Positions 28,731 to 38,213 of a DNA stretch of 64,000 nt are shown one piece after another. The notes beneath the pieces were generated by a model. The model was not told the DNA's origin. It was given only the letters and a program-made list of their open reading frames with translations, and did not search any database. Source of the stretch: Fallopia convolvulus (taxonomy: Eukaryota; Streptophyta; Magnoliopsida; Caryophyllales; Polygonaceae); the NCBI GenBank assembly GCA_964016875.1, contig OZ024720.1:38097106-38161105 (forward strand), read 5' to 3'. How positions within the stretch are numbered: position 1 is the first letter of the stretch; every line of letters begins with the position of its first letter. The position numbers were made by a program, and so were the translations under genes.

Positions 28731-28745
28731 ATTTCCCCCTTTTTG
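28731..28745 (-). promoter_or_regulatory. Polypurine tract (plus-strand primer)
   Basis: Minus strand reads CAAAAAGGGGGAAAT immediately before the TGTTGG start of the 3' LTR, the expected place and composition for the primer of plus-strand DNA synthesis. Confidence 0.88.
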
Positions 28746-29136
28746 ATGATGAAAAACCCATCACAAAATATGCAGGTATTTCAATGAATGATATGCTGAT
28801 GAGTTCCTAAGCATGATTTTGGGAAGTCAGTTTTAGTGAAACACTTAGATTTAGGGAACCACTGATCTGGTGAGACACATAGTTCCTATTAAGCTTTATA
28901 TGCAATTGTTCCCCCTTAGCTTATGCGTGGTCTGTGATAGCTTAAACTTTTAACTCATCTCGTATTTTTTGTCTTTCCCCCTTTTGACATCATCGAAAAC
29001 AAGCAAAGCAATAATAGGAAAGAAGGGAACACGCAATCAAAATAAAGACCATTTCATTACTTAAGATAATATGTACAATGGGAACCCAAGTACAATTTGT
29101 GGTCATTTTTGGATTAAGGGAACAAGAAAGGAGAGA
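28746..29136 (-). other. Non-coding 3' region between env-like ORF and polypurine tract
   Basis: About 390 bp with no supported reading frame. It contains several GTTCCC/GGGAAC words and a second polypurine-like stretch near 28974. Confidence 0.7.
28974..28986 (-). promoter_or_regulatory. Second polypurine-like tract
   Basis: Minus strand reads CAAAAGGGGGAAA, almost the same as the tract next to the 3' LTR, about 240 bp further upstream. A nearby CATCATC resembles the flank of the main tract. It could be an accessory primer site or a relic of a local duplication; no functional evidence. Confidence 0.5.
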
Positions 29137-30174
29137 TCATGGGTTCTGAGGGAACAGGGCGTCACATAGGCGTGTAAGGACTTGTGTAAGCTTTTCATGT
29201 CCTTTGGCCAACACTGCTTGGTCCCTAGCAATCTGGTCGAGGGTGTTGGTAATGCGGAGCAACACTGGAGAGTTCCCCTCTTGTGGACCAGACTCTAGTG
29301 GAGCCGCCTCCTCTACAGGCTCCGAGTGCCTCATCTTCTGGGTAACTGTAATGTCCAGTTCCCTTCCAAGCTCGATTTCGTCTTTAGAGGCGTCGTAAAG
29401 ACCCTCTTTTTGTAGGAGCTTCTTGATCAGCCCGGAGTAGGGAAGGGAGTGGGACTTGGAGGCCATGCACTTCTCCATGTGCCCAAGGATTATTCGGGGA
29501 AGATTTATGGGCTTCTTGGGGAGGAAGTGGTAGAGGATGATGCCGTCTTGGATGTTGACGACCAAGCGCTTCTCTTGGCGCGGGATCACCACGTTGATGA
29601 TGAATTGGTGAGCGAACTTGGCAACCAAGGATAGGTGATGCGTCGAGAGGACTTTAGAGGGAACCCGACCCTCGAAGATTGTGTTGCACACCTCGGCGTT
29701 GTTGAAGTCGCCCCAGAGCTTGTTGGGCACCTCGCTGAGCCCTTGACCAGGGACCTGGAGTTGAAGGCGGATTGTCGACGTTGTAAAAATGAACTCGTCG
29801 CCTTCGTGGGAGAGAGTTCCCTGAGTGCCGTCGTTGGTGATAGTGAAGTTGTTGTAGAATCGACGCACTTGTGAGGGATCTACGCTCACAGTCTCTTGGC
29901 AGAGTCTCTCCCAGCCCTGGGCCTTGATCAGGTCCCACAGTTCCCCTAGACCATTTTCAGTCAGCACCTCTTCTGAAACAATGAGGGGAGGAACAAGCTT
30001 CCTGCGCTCATCGACATGATGCTTGGTGGAAGAGGTCCCCTTCCCCTTCCTTGAAGTGCTTTTAGATGTGTTCCCCCTAGAGACCGTGCGAGGTCCTTTC
30101 TGCTGAGGGGGTGCAGCCGCTTCAATCATTAGCACGTGATCCCTTGGCGGTTGGGAACTCGTGGACACCACCAT
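29137..30174 (-). pseudogene. Env-like third ORF of the copia element, C-terminal part (345 aa)
   Basis: A 345-residue open frame downstream of pol. After a basic Ser/Lys/Thr-rich start (residues 25-60) there is a globular region (about 70-270) with the pattern I associate with the 'putative plant transposon protein' domain found in many plant retroelement ORFs: WERLC near 88, RRFYNNF near 104, and an LPYS motif near 243 after an HME segment. The last 60 residues are helical and heptad-like. No transmembrane segment or signal peptide is evident, so 'env-like' describes position only. The ATG used here is probably internal: the upstream frame at 30129-31703 overlaps it by 46 bp in another frame and supplies the likely N-terminal half, with a frameshift near 30165-30180. 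Function unknown. Confidence 0.65.
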
Positions 30175-31703
30175 TTGGTGGGGATCCGTGCTGGCTCCTT
30201 AGCAGCTGGAGCTTCTTCTTCTTCTTCGACCTCATCTTGGGAGGTTCCATCTTCCTCGGAGGAGCTCGAGCTCGAGCCCTCCGCGTCATCTTCAGGATGA
30301 CTCGTGGTTGCCTCAGCACCTCCAGCTGGTGCGAGGTCCCTTCTCTCCTTGGGCTCTTCGGGAGCCACCTTGTCTGGGGACTTTATCCCTTGGGAGACTG
30401 TGTGCTCAGAGGGGCCCCGATTGAGCTCTTCCTCGATTGCCTTGAGTTGGGCTTCCTCCTCCAGAGTTCCCATGATGATTGGAGGAGGGTCCTTGCTCAT
30501 TTTGCCGACGACCACAGAGAGAGGAAGATCGTCGTCGTCTGAGGTGAGAGCGACAGTACTTTTGGATGGTGAGGGAGAGAGGAGTTTGGTGGTGGTGGGA
30601 GATGTGATGGAATAGGGGAGAGGAGAAGAAGGAAGAGGGGTGGTTAGTTGAGTGGAAGGGGGAGGAAGGGATCTGGTGACCTGGGGGGTAGAGATCCCCG
30701 AAGTAGAAATGGGAGTGGTGGAGATGTGTTTTGGTGAAGAGGGAGGAGAAGGAGTTTTGTGAGGTGAAGGTGGAGTTGGAGATCCCGTAAGGATGGGAAC
30801 GGGAGGAAGTGAAGAAGGTTGGGAAGGTGGAGTTCCCATCGTGGCGGGAACTAGAGAAGATGGCGGAGGAGGAGTCGGTTGTTTTGTGAGAGTGGGTTTG
30901 GAAGGTCCCTCGATTTGAAGAGGAGGGATGGAGGAGGAAGAGGGGAGTAGACTCTGGGGTTTAGAGGTCCCATCGTCGGAAGGGAAAGGGTAAGGAGGTT
31001 TGGGAGCACAAGAACTATCATTGGAGCAGTTCAGGTCTTCCTCAAACTTGAAGAAAGCCTTCTTTCTAGGCTCCGAGAATTCAAAGGCCGCAGAGTGTTT
31101 ACGCTTTTTGGATTTGGAGGGGTCGTGGGAGTGTTTGGATTTTTTGGGTTTTGAGGGGTCTTTTGATGAGTGACGGCGTTTGGATGAATGGCGGTGTTTG
31201 GATTTGTGGGGTTTTTCATTGATTGAGGGGCGAGCGTCTCCGAAGTTGTCAACGATGACAACTTCGGAGGAGGTGTTGGTGTTTGGAGGAGGGAGAGGAA
31301 GAGATTCGGAGGAGGAAGAGGTCCAGGAGATGGTTTCGTCGGCCTGAGGAGGAGGAGGGGGCAAGAAGGGGCTTACTTGATTGTATAGCCCTTGGATAAG
31401 TACATCCTCATCGTTGGGTCCGATTCTTTCTCGATCTCTTTTAGTTGAGAGACGAAGAGGATGCGAGGATTGGCATGTACCCACGCTTTGATCTGGGCGA
31501 AGGTGTGTTGAGGGGCCATTTTTGTAAGAGATTGGGAGGTTTTGGAGGTTTCTTGAAAAGAGAGTGAAAGAGATTAGGGGAAGACGATTGACAGAGATGT
31601 AAGATGGAATAAAGGGCACAAAAATGGCAAAGAGGGGTTTTAAAGGAGAGATGAGGTGAAGGGTAGAAAGGGAAGTGGAATAACCTCGATAACCGTTGCC
31701 CAA
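30129..31703 (-). pseudogene. Env-like third ORF, low-complexity N-terminal part
   Basis: A 524-codon frame, of which about residues 110-510 look like real protein. It has a basic Lys/His/Ser-rich stretch (about 165-203), a long Pro/Ser/Thr-rich region (about 225-400) and an acidic Ser/Glu-rich end (about 475-510). The first 100 residues are probably out-of-frame translation, because a better N-terminus lies at 31373-31519 in another frame. The C-terminal end runs into a frameshift just before the conserved domain of the 345-residue frame. The Pro/Ser-rich character could suggest a stalk- or linker-like region, but nothing identifies a function. The low-complexity composition makes homology inference unreliable. 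Confidence 0.55.
31373..31519 (-). pseudogene. Probable N-terminus of the env-like ORF (48 codons)
   Basis: A short frame starting ATG at 31519 with protein-like composition (begins MAPQHTF, contains IKAWV and SDPTMR) and ending TAA at 31373. It is offset by one base from the long Pro/Ser-rich frame that continues to the left. Either a 1-nt indel near 31375 split a single gene, or the GTAAG at the stop is a splice donor; the first is simpler. Too short to be certain. Confidence 0.4.
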
Positions 31704-31749
31704 TGAACGTGGGGCGCCGTTTCAACTTCTCAAGCACGCCTCTGGACAC

Positions 31750-32298
31750 GCGTCACGATCTCTTGGGAAGTCCTTTTCAAATGTTGAATACTTGGCCTTT
31801 AACGCTTCAGAGCCTCTGACACAAAAGTCCGCTTCCCAAGTGACGGTTTTTCTTTGAAGATTAGTCAGCGTTCCCTTTGTAGATGCATCAGTTCTCATGA
31901 TCTTTTCAAGGTCAGGGAGAGTGAAGTGGTTAAGGGAACTTCACACTCATCCTTTTGTGGGGCTAGGGAAACTCAAAGGGAACCAGACAATTTGCAACTC
32001 GACAAAGGAAATATTTTGGCTCATGAGAAGCATTTGTCTGGTCCCTAGCTTAGGGTGGGTCATATGATCAACCGTCATGGTGGCCTGTAATGAGGGATAA
32101 AGGGAACTCTGGTTGATCATTTTGGGCCAAAAGAAATAGAGTTCCGTTGTACACATTTTTCTCTAGACTAGTAATCATGGCGTAGTGAAAGCAATAAATC
32201 CAAGTTCCCTATCATGCAATCTTATATAAACTAGTCAGGGATTGAGAGAGAGACAAACAGGGACTTGTTTAGTTTAGAGTTATCATCCCTATAAGCAT
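31750..32298 (-). other. Spacer between pol and env-like ORF
   Basis: About 550 bp with no supported coding frame on either strand. It is rich in GTTCCC/GGGAAC words (31871, 31937, 31979, 32103, 32203) and may hold leader sequence for the third ORF. No recognisable RNA or promoter. Confidence 0.6.
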
Positions 32299-34527
32299 TC
32301 AAAAACGCTGGTAGGGACGTCTGTCTAAAGCTTTGGTAAGAATGTCCGCAATTTGCTCTTCAGTTCTACAGTGTTCCATCGAGATGTTCCCAGTTTCGAC
32401 ATTGTCACGTAGAAAGTGATGCCTTATATCAATATGCTTAGTTCTAGAATGATGCACAGGATTTTTGGAAATGTTTATGGCACTAGTGTTATCACAGAGT
32501 ATGGGAACTGGGCAAAAATATATACCGTAATCCTGGAGTTTTGACTTAAGCCATAGAACCTGGGAACAACATGATGCGGCAGCCACATATTCGGCTTCGG
32601 CTGTGGAGAGTGCCACTGAGTTTTGCTTTTTAGATCCCCACGAGACTAAGCATGACCCTAGGAACTGGGCCATTCCTGATGTGCTCTTTCTGTCAACCAA
32701 GTGCCCTGCAAAATCTGCATCTGTGTATGCAATGAGCTCAAGGGAACTGTTCCTTGGATACCAAAGGCACAAGTTATCGTTCCCTTTGAGATACCTGAAA
32801 ATTCTCTTCACCTCTTTCAAGTGTGATTCCTTAGGGTTAGCTTGAAAACGAGCACAAAGACATACGGAGAACATGATATCAGGTCTACTAGCTGTTAAGT
32901 AGAGAAGGGACCCGATCATACCTCGATACTTCCTTTGGTACACACTGATACCTGTTTCATCCGCATTGAGCCTTGAATTTGGTGAGATGGGAATGTCAAT
33001 GGGCTTTGAATGTTCCATCCGATACTTCACAAGCATTTCCTTGATGTATTTCTGTTGATGAATCTTTGTTCCCTCTTTGGTTTGGGATATTTGGAGTCCC
33101 AAGAAGAACGTGAGTTCCCCAATGAGACTCATTTCAAACTCACTGCTCATGAGGTCCTTAAATTCTTCTACAAGAGTTTCGTTAGTTGCTCCAAACACAA
33201 TGTCGTCAACATATACTTGCACGATCAAAATATCTTTAGACTCCTTCTTTAAAAACAAAGTCTTGTCTATGGAACCGCGTAGGTATCCATGGGACAAGAG
33301 GAATTGAGCAAACCTGTCATACCAAGCTCGGGGAGCTTGTTTGAGTCCGTAAAGGGCCCTCTCCAGGAAATAGACATGGTTGGGTAGTTTCTCATCTTCG
33401 AATCTTGGAGGTTGGGCCACATACACTTCTTCCTTGAGATGTCCATTGAGGAAGGCTGTTTTCACATCCATTTGATAAAGTTTGAATCCCTTGTGAGCGG
33501 CATAGACGATGAGGAGTCTGATTGCCTCGATCCTGGCAACTGGTGTGAAGGTCTCATCGTAGTCAATCCCTTCCTCTTGCCTGTATCCTTGTGCTACTAA
33601 CCTAGCCTTGCTCCTTGCTACAGCTCCAATATCATCGATCTTGTTCCTAAAGACCCATCGAGTTCCTATGATGTTCTTGTTTTTGGGTCTAGGAACTAGC
33701 TTCAAAACTTTGTTCCTCTCGAATTGGTGGAGTTCCTCTTGCATGGCTTGAATCCAATCTGGGTCCTTTAATGCTTCATTGATATTTTTGGGTTCCACCA
33801 TTGAAACAAACGCGTTAAAAGCACAAAAATTATTGAGAGAGGAACGAGTTTGCACACCTTTATCAAGAGGGGAGATGATGTTCTCAAGAGGGTGGTCCTT
33901 CCTTTCTTGAAAGGTTCTTGTATGAGTGAGTTCCTTTGCATGTGTATCATCCTCAGTTGGTGTTTCTTTGTCATGGGAACTCTCATCTTCAGCTTCTTCA
34001 TTTGATGTTTCTTCAGAGGTTTCTGGCAGGTTCCCTCTTTGTTCCCCTTGAATACTTGATTCTTGCAAGGTATTGTCTTGGGGGACAACAGAGTTGTTCC
34101 CTGAAGAGGGGACCTCGAGAGAGTTGGAGGTGTCTTGTAGTTCTTCTGAGGAAGGAGCCTCGAGGGAGGTTTGATCAGTGAGGGTTGGACCTTCGTCGTT
34201 GTTCCCTGGTTGTGGGATATTGCTTGAACTTGGATAGTCTTCATCCCTTTTCCTTGGCTCATCCTCGTCATCATCCTCGTCTTCATGTCTGACTAGCTTG
34301 AACAGAGTTCCCTTCCCTTGGGTCTCGGTTCCCATCTTTACAGACTTTTCATTGAAGACGACATGAATGTTTTCCTCTATCTTCTTGGTTCTTTTATTGT
34401 AGACCCTGTAAGCCTTGCTTTGTGATGAGTATCCCAGTAAGATCCCTTCGTCGCTTCTGGGGTCAAATTTGCCAAAATTGTCTTTGTCGTTGTTGTGAAC
34501 AAAACATGTGCAACCAAATGTTCTCAA
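32299..34527 (-). pseudogene. pol: Copia pol: end of integrase, reverse transcriptase and RNase H
   Basis: 742 codons, starting inside the integrase C-terminus (GYSSQSKAYRVYN near 32-44). An acidic low-complexity linker follows (about 80-215). Reverse transcriptase spans about 250-500, with MDVKTAFLNG at 353-362 and the catalytic YVDD at 439-442. RNase H of copia type follows, with YTDADFAG at 601-608, AEAEY at 643-647, CDN at 678-680 and HIDIRHHFLRD at 698-708. All visible catalytic carboxylates of both domains are present, so this part is undamaged. The enzymes copy element RNA into DNA and remove the RNA strand in cytoplasmic particles. It is separated from the preceding integrase frame by a one-base shift in a G/C run at 34584-34588, so it would not be made as part of the polyprotein. 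Confidence 0.93.
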
Positions 34528-34561
34528 GTGTGAGATGTTTGGTTTTCTCCCTTTGATGAGC

Positions 34562-35107
34562 TCATAGGAAGTCTTGTTGATCAGGGGGCCTTGCCATGGA
34601 TCGATTCAGGATGTACGTAGCTGTGGAGATGGCTTCAGTCCACAAGTACTCAGGAACTCCACTTTCGATCATCATGGTTCTAGCCATATCCTCCAGAGTT
34701 CTGTTCTTTCTCTCGACCACTCCATTTTGCTGAGGAGTGCGAGGAGCAGAAAAGTTGTGACAGATCCCATTTTGCTCATAGAAGTTTAGGAACTCCGAGT
34801 TTCGAAACTCAGTTCCGTGATCAGATCTGATTGCTTTCAGTTTCAGCCCCAAGCTTACTTCTGTTCTTTTGATGATGGGCTCAAATTCTTCAAACGCTTG
34901 TGATTTTGCCTTCAAGAAAATAACCCAGGTGAATCTTGAAAAATCATCAATTAAAACATACATGTACCTTTTTCCACCGTAGCTAGCTGTTCTCATGGGA
35001 CCACAGAGATCCATGTGAATTAACTCCAGGGACCTAGTTGTGCTTACCACCTTCTTGGGTTTGAAGGAGGTCCTGGTCTGTTTCCCTCGAACACATGCTT
35101 CACACAT
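34562..35107 (-). pseudogene. pol: Copia pol: integrase core
   Basis: 181 codons from MCEACVRGK, the second half of the HHCC zinc-binding region, into the integrase core. The catalytic triad is complete: D33 (HMDLCGPM), D96 (RSDHGTEF) and E132 (NGVVERKNRT), with 35 residues between the last two as in retroviral-type integrases. The first half of the HHCC region lies upstream in the same frame, cut off by a TGA at 35198-35200. The frame ends prematurely because a run of five C on the minus strand (34584-34588) has one base too many; the next frame carries on the protein. The enzyme inserts element DNA and makes the 5-bp duplication seen at the borders. Confidence 0.92.
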
Positions 35108-35197
35108 TTTGACTCCTTCGAGATTGATCCGTGGAAGACCAATGACCAGATCCTGTAGATAAAGCTTCAGGATTTGATTTACATCAGCATGTCCCAG

Positions 35198-35629
35198 TCA
35201 TGGATGCCAGAGTTCCGTATCATCTTGGGAACTCGCAAGGCACAACTTCATTGGTGGTTCAAAGTTTGTGTCCACCACATACACATTGTTGTATCTTCTT
35301 CCTCTCAGAATTACTTTGTTGGTCTTCTTGTTGATGACGAGACATTCATCTGAGTCGAAAGTGACGATGTTGTTCCCTTGATCACACATCCGGGAGACAC
35401 TCAGCAGATTGTATCCCAGATCCTTTACCAGATTTACGTTGCTAACTTTAATAGATCTATTGAGAAACACTTCTCCTTTTCCAATAACTTCTCCCTTGTT
35501 CTTGTTGCCAAATGACACGTGGCCTCCTTCGGCATGAGTGTGGAGTGAGATGAGGATATCCTTGTGTCCTATCATATGGTTCGAGCATCCACTATCTATG
35601 AACCATGTACTGTTCCCTCTCACTGCCAC
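35198..35629 (-). pseudogene. pol: Copia pol: aspartic protease and start of integrase
   Basis: 143 codons. The protease active site DSGCSNHM is at 12-19, typical of copia proteases that cut the polyprotein. The frame ends ELWHP followed by TGA (35198-35200), exactly where copia integrases have their first zinc-binding histidines; the downstream codons stay in frame with the integrase core, so this is a point nonsense mutation, readily explained by CGA to TGA deamination. There is no ATG at the start: the frame opens after a TAG at 35630-35632 and the first possible codon is GTG, so it depended on readthrough or fusion with gag. Confidence 0.9.
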
Positions 35630-35642
35630 CTACAAGGAAAAG

Positions 35643-36914
35643 TTAGTGTTTTGAGACCCAGGCAAGATGACTCTTGCCAGGTCCCTTGCAAGGGAAAACA
35701 TTTTCATTTAAGATATAGTCAGAAATGTTGATGTCTTTGAAATTTTGAGAGTTGGAGTTCCTTTGGTGATGAGCATGACGTTTTTGTCTGTTTGGGAACT
35801 CATGGCTTCTAGGGGTTTGGGCTCTCTTCTTGGGACATGCATCCTTGTAGTGCCCATGAGCACCACAGTGCCAACATGTCTTGTAGTATTCTCCCAGGTA
35901 GTATTTTGGGTGTAGTCTCTGGATACGGTTCCTATCCATGGTTTCTTTGTTGTACACCCGAGACCCATTTCCCTTAGCAATTTTGACATAGATCCTATGT
36001 CCAGAGTTCCCAGTATAGTAGTCTTTCTCACCATTGTTTCCACTCTCTAGGACCCTGATTTTCTCCTCGAGATGAGCATTTTTCTGTTTCTCGCACTGGA
36101 GTTCTAAGGCCCTACACTCATGGATCTCATGTTCGCTCAGGGGTGACTTTCCGTTCTTGGAGAACTCACCTTTGTATCCTATGCCATGTCTGGCTGGGAC
36201 AAACTTAATTTGGGAACTAGAGGCTTCAAGATGTTCGGGAGTCTTGCTCAGGTTTTGCAAGAGGGTGTTCTCATCTTTCTCTAGAGCTTTGATTTCTCTT
36301 TCTACATCTACGATGTGAGACACATGGGACTTGAGTTTTTCTAGAAGGGATATGCAGTTGGGACAGGGCTCAAGACCAACTAATTGAGAATTTATGTGTT
36401 CCTGTTTTTCCAACTGGTTTTGCAGTTTTATGTTATCTTTGACAAGACTTGAAAGAATTTTCAACAACTCAGGTTTTTCATAGTTACTCAAGGAATCAAG
36501 AACAGTTTCTGTAGTTACCTCACTGGGTTGTTCCCCAATGGTTTCTCCTATGGTCATGCCACACATGTCTAGGAGTGCCCATGACTCAGGATCTCCGTCT
36601 TCATCATCGCTCCAGGTAGCGATGTAGGCCTTCTTTCCTTGCTTCCTGCCATCAGTTCCTTGTGGACATTCCTTCGCAAAATGTCCTTTCCAGTTGCATT
36701 TGTAGCAAGTCACTTCTGAGAGATCCTTCTCTGTGGGCTTTCTTTGGGAACTCTGTCCCTTTCCCCAGTTCCCACTGTTCCGTTGAGACTTTCCTTTGTA
36801 GAAATTTCGAAGAGCCCTTGTTACAAGAACTAGCTCTTCATCCTCTTCTTCTTCGGAGTCTTCATGTTGTTCTTGGGTTGATTTGAGCATCTTTTCGATC
36901 TTGAGTGCGATCAC
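35643..36914 (-). pseudogene. gag: Copia gag, C-terminal part with two zinc knuckles (423 aa)
   Basis: Continuation of gag in the same frame as 36924-37571, after a TGA. It has an acidic stretch (18-28), a first CCHC knuckle at C70-C83 (CYKCNWKGHFAKEC), a region with Leu/Lys/Glu heptads likely to form coiled coils (about 155-225 and 265-292), and a second CCHC knuckle at C347-C360 (CWHCGAHGHYKDAC). The knuckles bind the element RNA during packaging. A long extension carrying a second knuckle is unusual for copia in general and fits the SIRE/Maximus group. The frame ends with TAA at 35643-35645. The protease frame is shifted by one base and preceded by a TAG. Confidence 0.88.
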
Positions 36915-36923
36915 TCGATGAGC

Positions 36924-37571
36924 TCAAGTTTGTTCCTTATCATCGATCTTCCTCTTCTCATGTCCCACTAGCTTTCCAAACACTTGATGGAGCATAAGTG
37001 TTCGATATTCTGTGTTTTCCTTGAAGATCGTTCTCTCGTTTGCCCATTCTCCAGTCAATCCATTGAAGAGCTGTTGAACCTTCATTTTGTGGGTGATTTC
37101 TTCTTTTGTGATCCCCAATCCTTCCATCTTAGTGCAAAGTCCTTCAAACCGGGATTGGTAGCTATCGACGGACTCTCCCATTTCCATTTGGAAGTTGTAG
37201 AACTCCCTTTTTGCATTCATCTGAAGATCTTCTCTGAGATCTGAGTTCCCAACGTGCATTTGTTGGATGGCTTCCCACATTTCCTTAGCTGTGTCAAGGT
37301 TTGCAACCCTGTCACAATCTTGTACGCACATGGACCTCTTTAGGTACTGTTTGGATTTGTAGTTTGCATCCATGCACTTGTACTCGTTGGAACCCCAATT
37401 TGAGAGGTCGTTCACAATAGCTGGATCGATTTCGAAGTTCCCCCTCTCGATGACACACCAAGCTTGGTAGTCTTGGCCACGCATCCAATCCTCCATGTCG
37501 CGTCGCCAGCTTTCAAATCTGCCTGTAATAAGCCTTGGCGGCTTACTGGTATTGTTCCCAACCTGAGTAAG
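36924..37571 (-). pseudogene. gag: Copia gag, N-terminal capsid part, 5' end lost
   Basis: The first ATG is at 37496 (190 codons, starting MEDWMRGQDYQAW), but gag-like sequence in the same frame continues upstream for 25 codons to the LTR junction at 37571-37572, including RFESWRRD and LTQVGNN. The true start has therefore been lost with the leader. The region matches the capsid-like UBN2-type gag domain of plant copia elements, with YNFQMEMGESVDSY and LGITKEEI in the usual order. It ends in a TGA at 36924-36926 and resumes in the same frame 10 bases later, so the interruption is a nonsense mutation and not a domain boundary. Gag forms the particle that houses reverse transcription. Confidence 0.88.
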
Positions 37572-37649
37572 TTCCTTTTCTTTCTTTTCTCTGATGTGGG
37601 TATTTGTAAGTTCAGTGAGATGTACTCAGACCGAGTACTATTCATTTGG

Positions 37650-37656
37650 CTTTATA
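37650..37656 (-). promoter_or_regulatory. TATA-like element of the truncated 5' LTR
   Basis: Minus strand reads TATAAAG, matching the one in the 3' LTR. If used, transcripts would start some 25-35 bases downstream, near 37620, and run through about 50 bases of residual LTR into gag. Confidence 0.5.
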
Positions 37657-37883
37657 GTCCATTGAGCTTGGGCAGTCGCATCTTTTGTTTGTGTCTAAAA
37701 TGCCCTTTGCTTGATGCCCAAGTTGTACTTTCTTCACATGTGACTTTGGTTTGAACTAAGTCAACTTCTTGAATCAATTGGAACGTTGGATGAAGCGTGA
37801 CAGTCTGATCCTCAGACTGTTCCCTCGGGCTGTCTGAGACAGAATCCCGCGATCTGCGCTGATTGGTCGTTGTCCTCACATGT

Positions 37884-38035
37884 GAGTTCCCATGTCATGG
37901 GAACTGACTTCTTCAGAGTTCCCTTGATGGAAACTCTTCAACGTTGTAAGCTTGTGTTCTCTTGATTGTTTCTGGGAGTTCGCATTTCATGGGAACTTTC
38001 TTCTTCAGAGTTCCCTTGATGGAAACACTTCATTG
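37884..38035. repeat. Duplicated palindrome-bearing module in 5' LTR
   Basis: Modules start at 37884 and 37976, the same 92-bp offset as in the 3' LTR. The first copy keeps the perfect arms; in the second the left arm has a C-to-G change (GTTCGC). Confidence 0.75.
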
Positions 38036-38208
38036 TGGCCTGCATTGCCTTTTGGTCATTCATAAGAGTTCTTGGTTGTACCTGTGTTCCTTAGAAATAC
38101 TTCAACAAACCACATTAGTTCCCTATGGTGTTTGTCATTATCAAAACTTAAGAGAATTAAATCGTTGATCCGTTGTTTAGAACCAAAGGTCCCAACAGCG
38201 TCCCAACA

Positions 38209-38213
38209 CTTAT
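38209..38213. repeat. Right target-site duplication, CTTAT
   Basis: Exact copy of 27668-27672, directly after the CCAACA end of the copia element. The satellite monomer continues in phase from here. Confidence 0.95.

Larger units (their letters stand above)
27673..38208 (-). mobile_element. Ty1/copia LTR retrotransposon, SIRE/Maximus-like, defective
   Basis: A 10,536-bp element inserted in the satellite, bounded by TGTTGG and CCAACA and by CTTAT duplications. Reading on the minus strand the order is truncated 5' LTR, gag, protease, integrase, reverse transcriptase, RNase H, env-like ORF, polypurine tract, 3' LTR. Integrase ahead of RT defines copia. The long gag with two CCHC knuckles and a third ORF between pol and the 3' LTR fit the SIRE/Maximus group; the group call is from memory of its architecture. 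The element cannot move on its own: the end of the 5' LTR, the primer site and the leader are absent, and gag-pol is interrupted several times. Removing it restores a continuous satellite monomer. Confidence 0.95.
37572..38208 (-). repeat. 5' LTR of the copia element, truncated (637 bp)
   Basis: Aligns gap-free with 28094-28730 of the 3' LTR, with about 22 mismatches counted by eye (about 3.5%). It begins (minus strand) with TGTTGGGACG at the right target duplication, but stops at 37572, where gag coding sequence begins at once. The last 421 bp found in the 3' LTR, the primer-binding site and the leader are missing. The TATA-like element remains. Confidence 0.92.

Noticed and set aside
29204..30615. 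Plus-strand open frames opposite the env-like ORF (for example 29204-29398 and 30111-30542)
   Set aside because: They are antisense shadows of the GC-richer minus-strand coding sequence, with no domain and no support from element structure.
33010..34181. Plus-strand frames opposite reverse transcriptase and its linker
   Set aside because: Shadows of the minus-strand pol gene, whose catalytic motifs are clear.
37412..37645. A 77-codon frame starting inside the truncated 5' LTR and running into gag
   Set aside because: It reads gag sequence in the wrong frame; the true gag frame is open across the same stretch.
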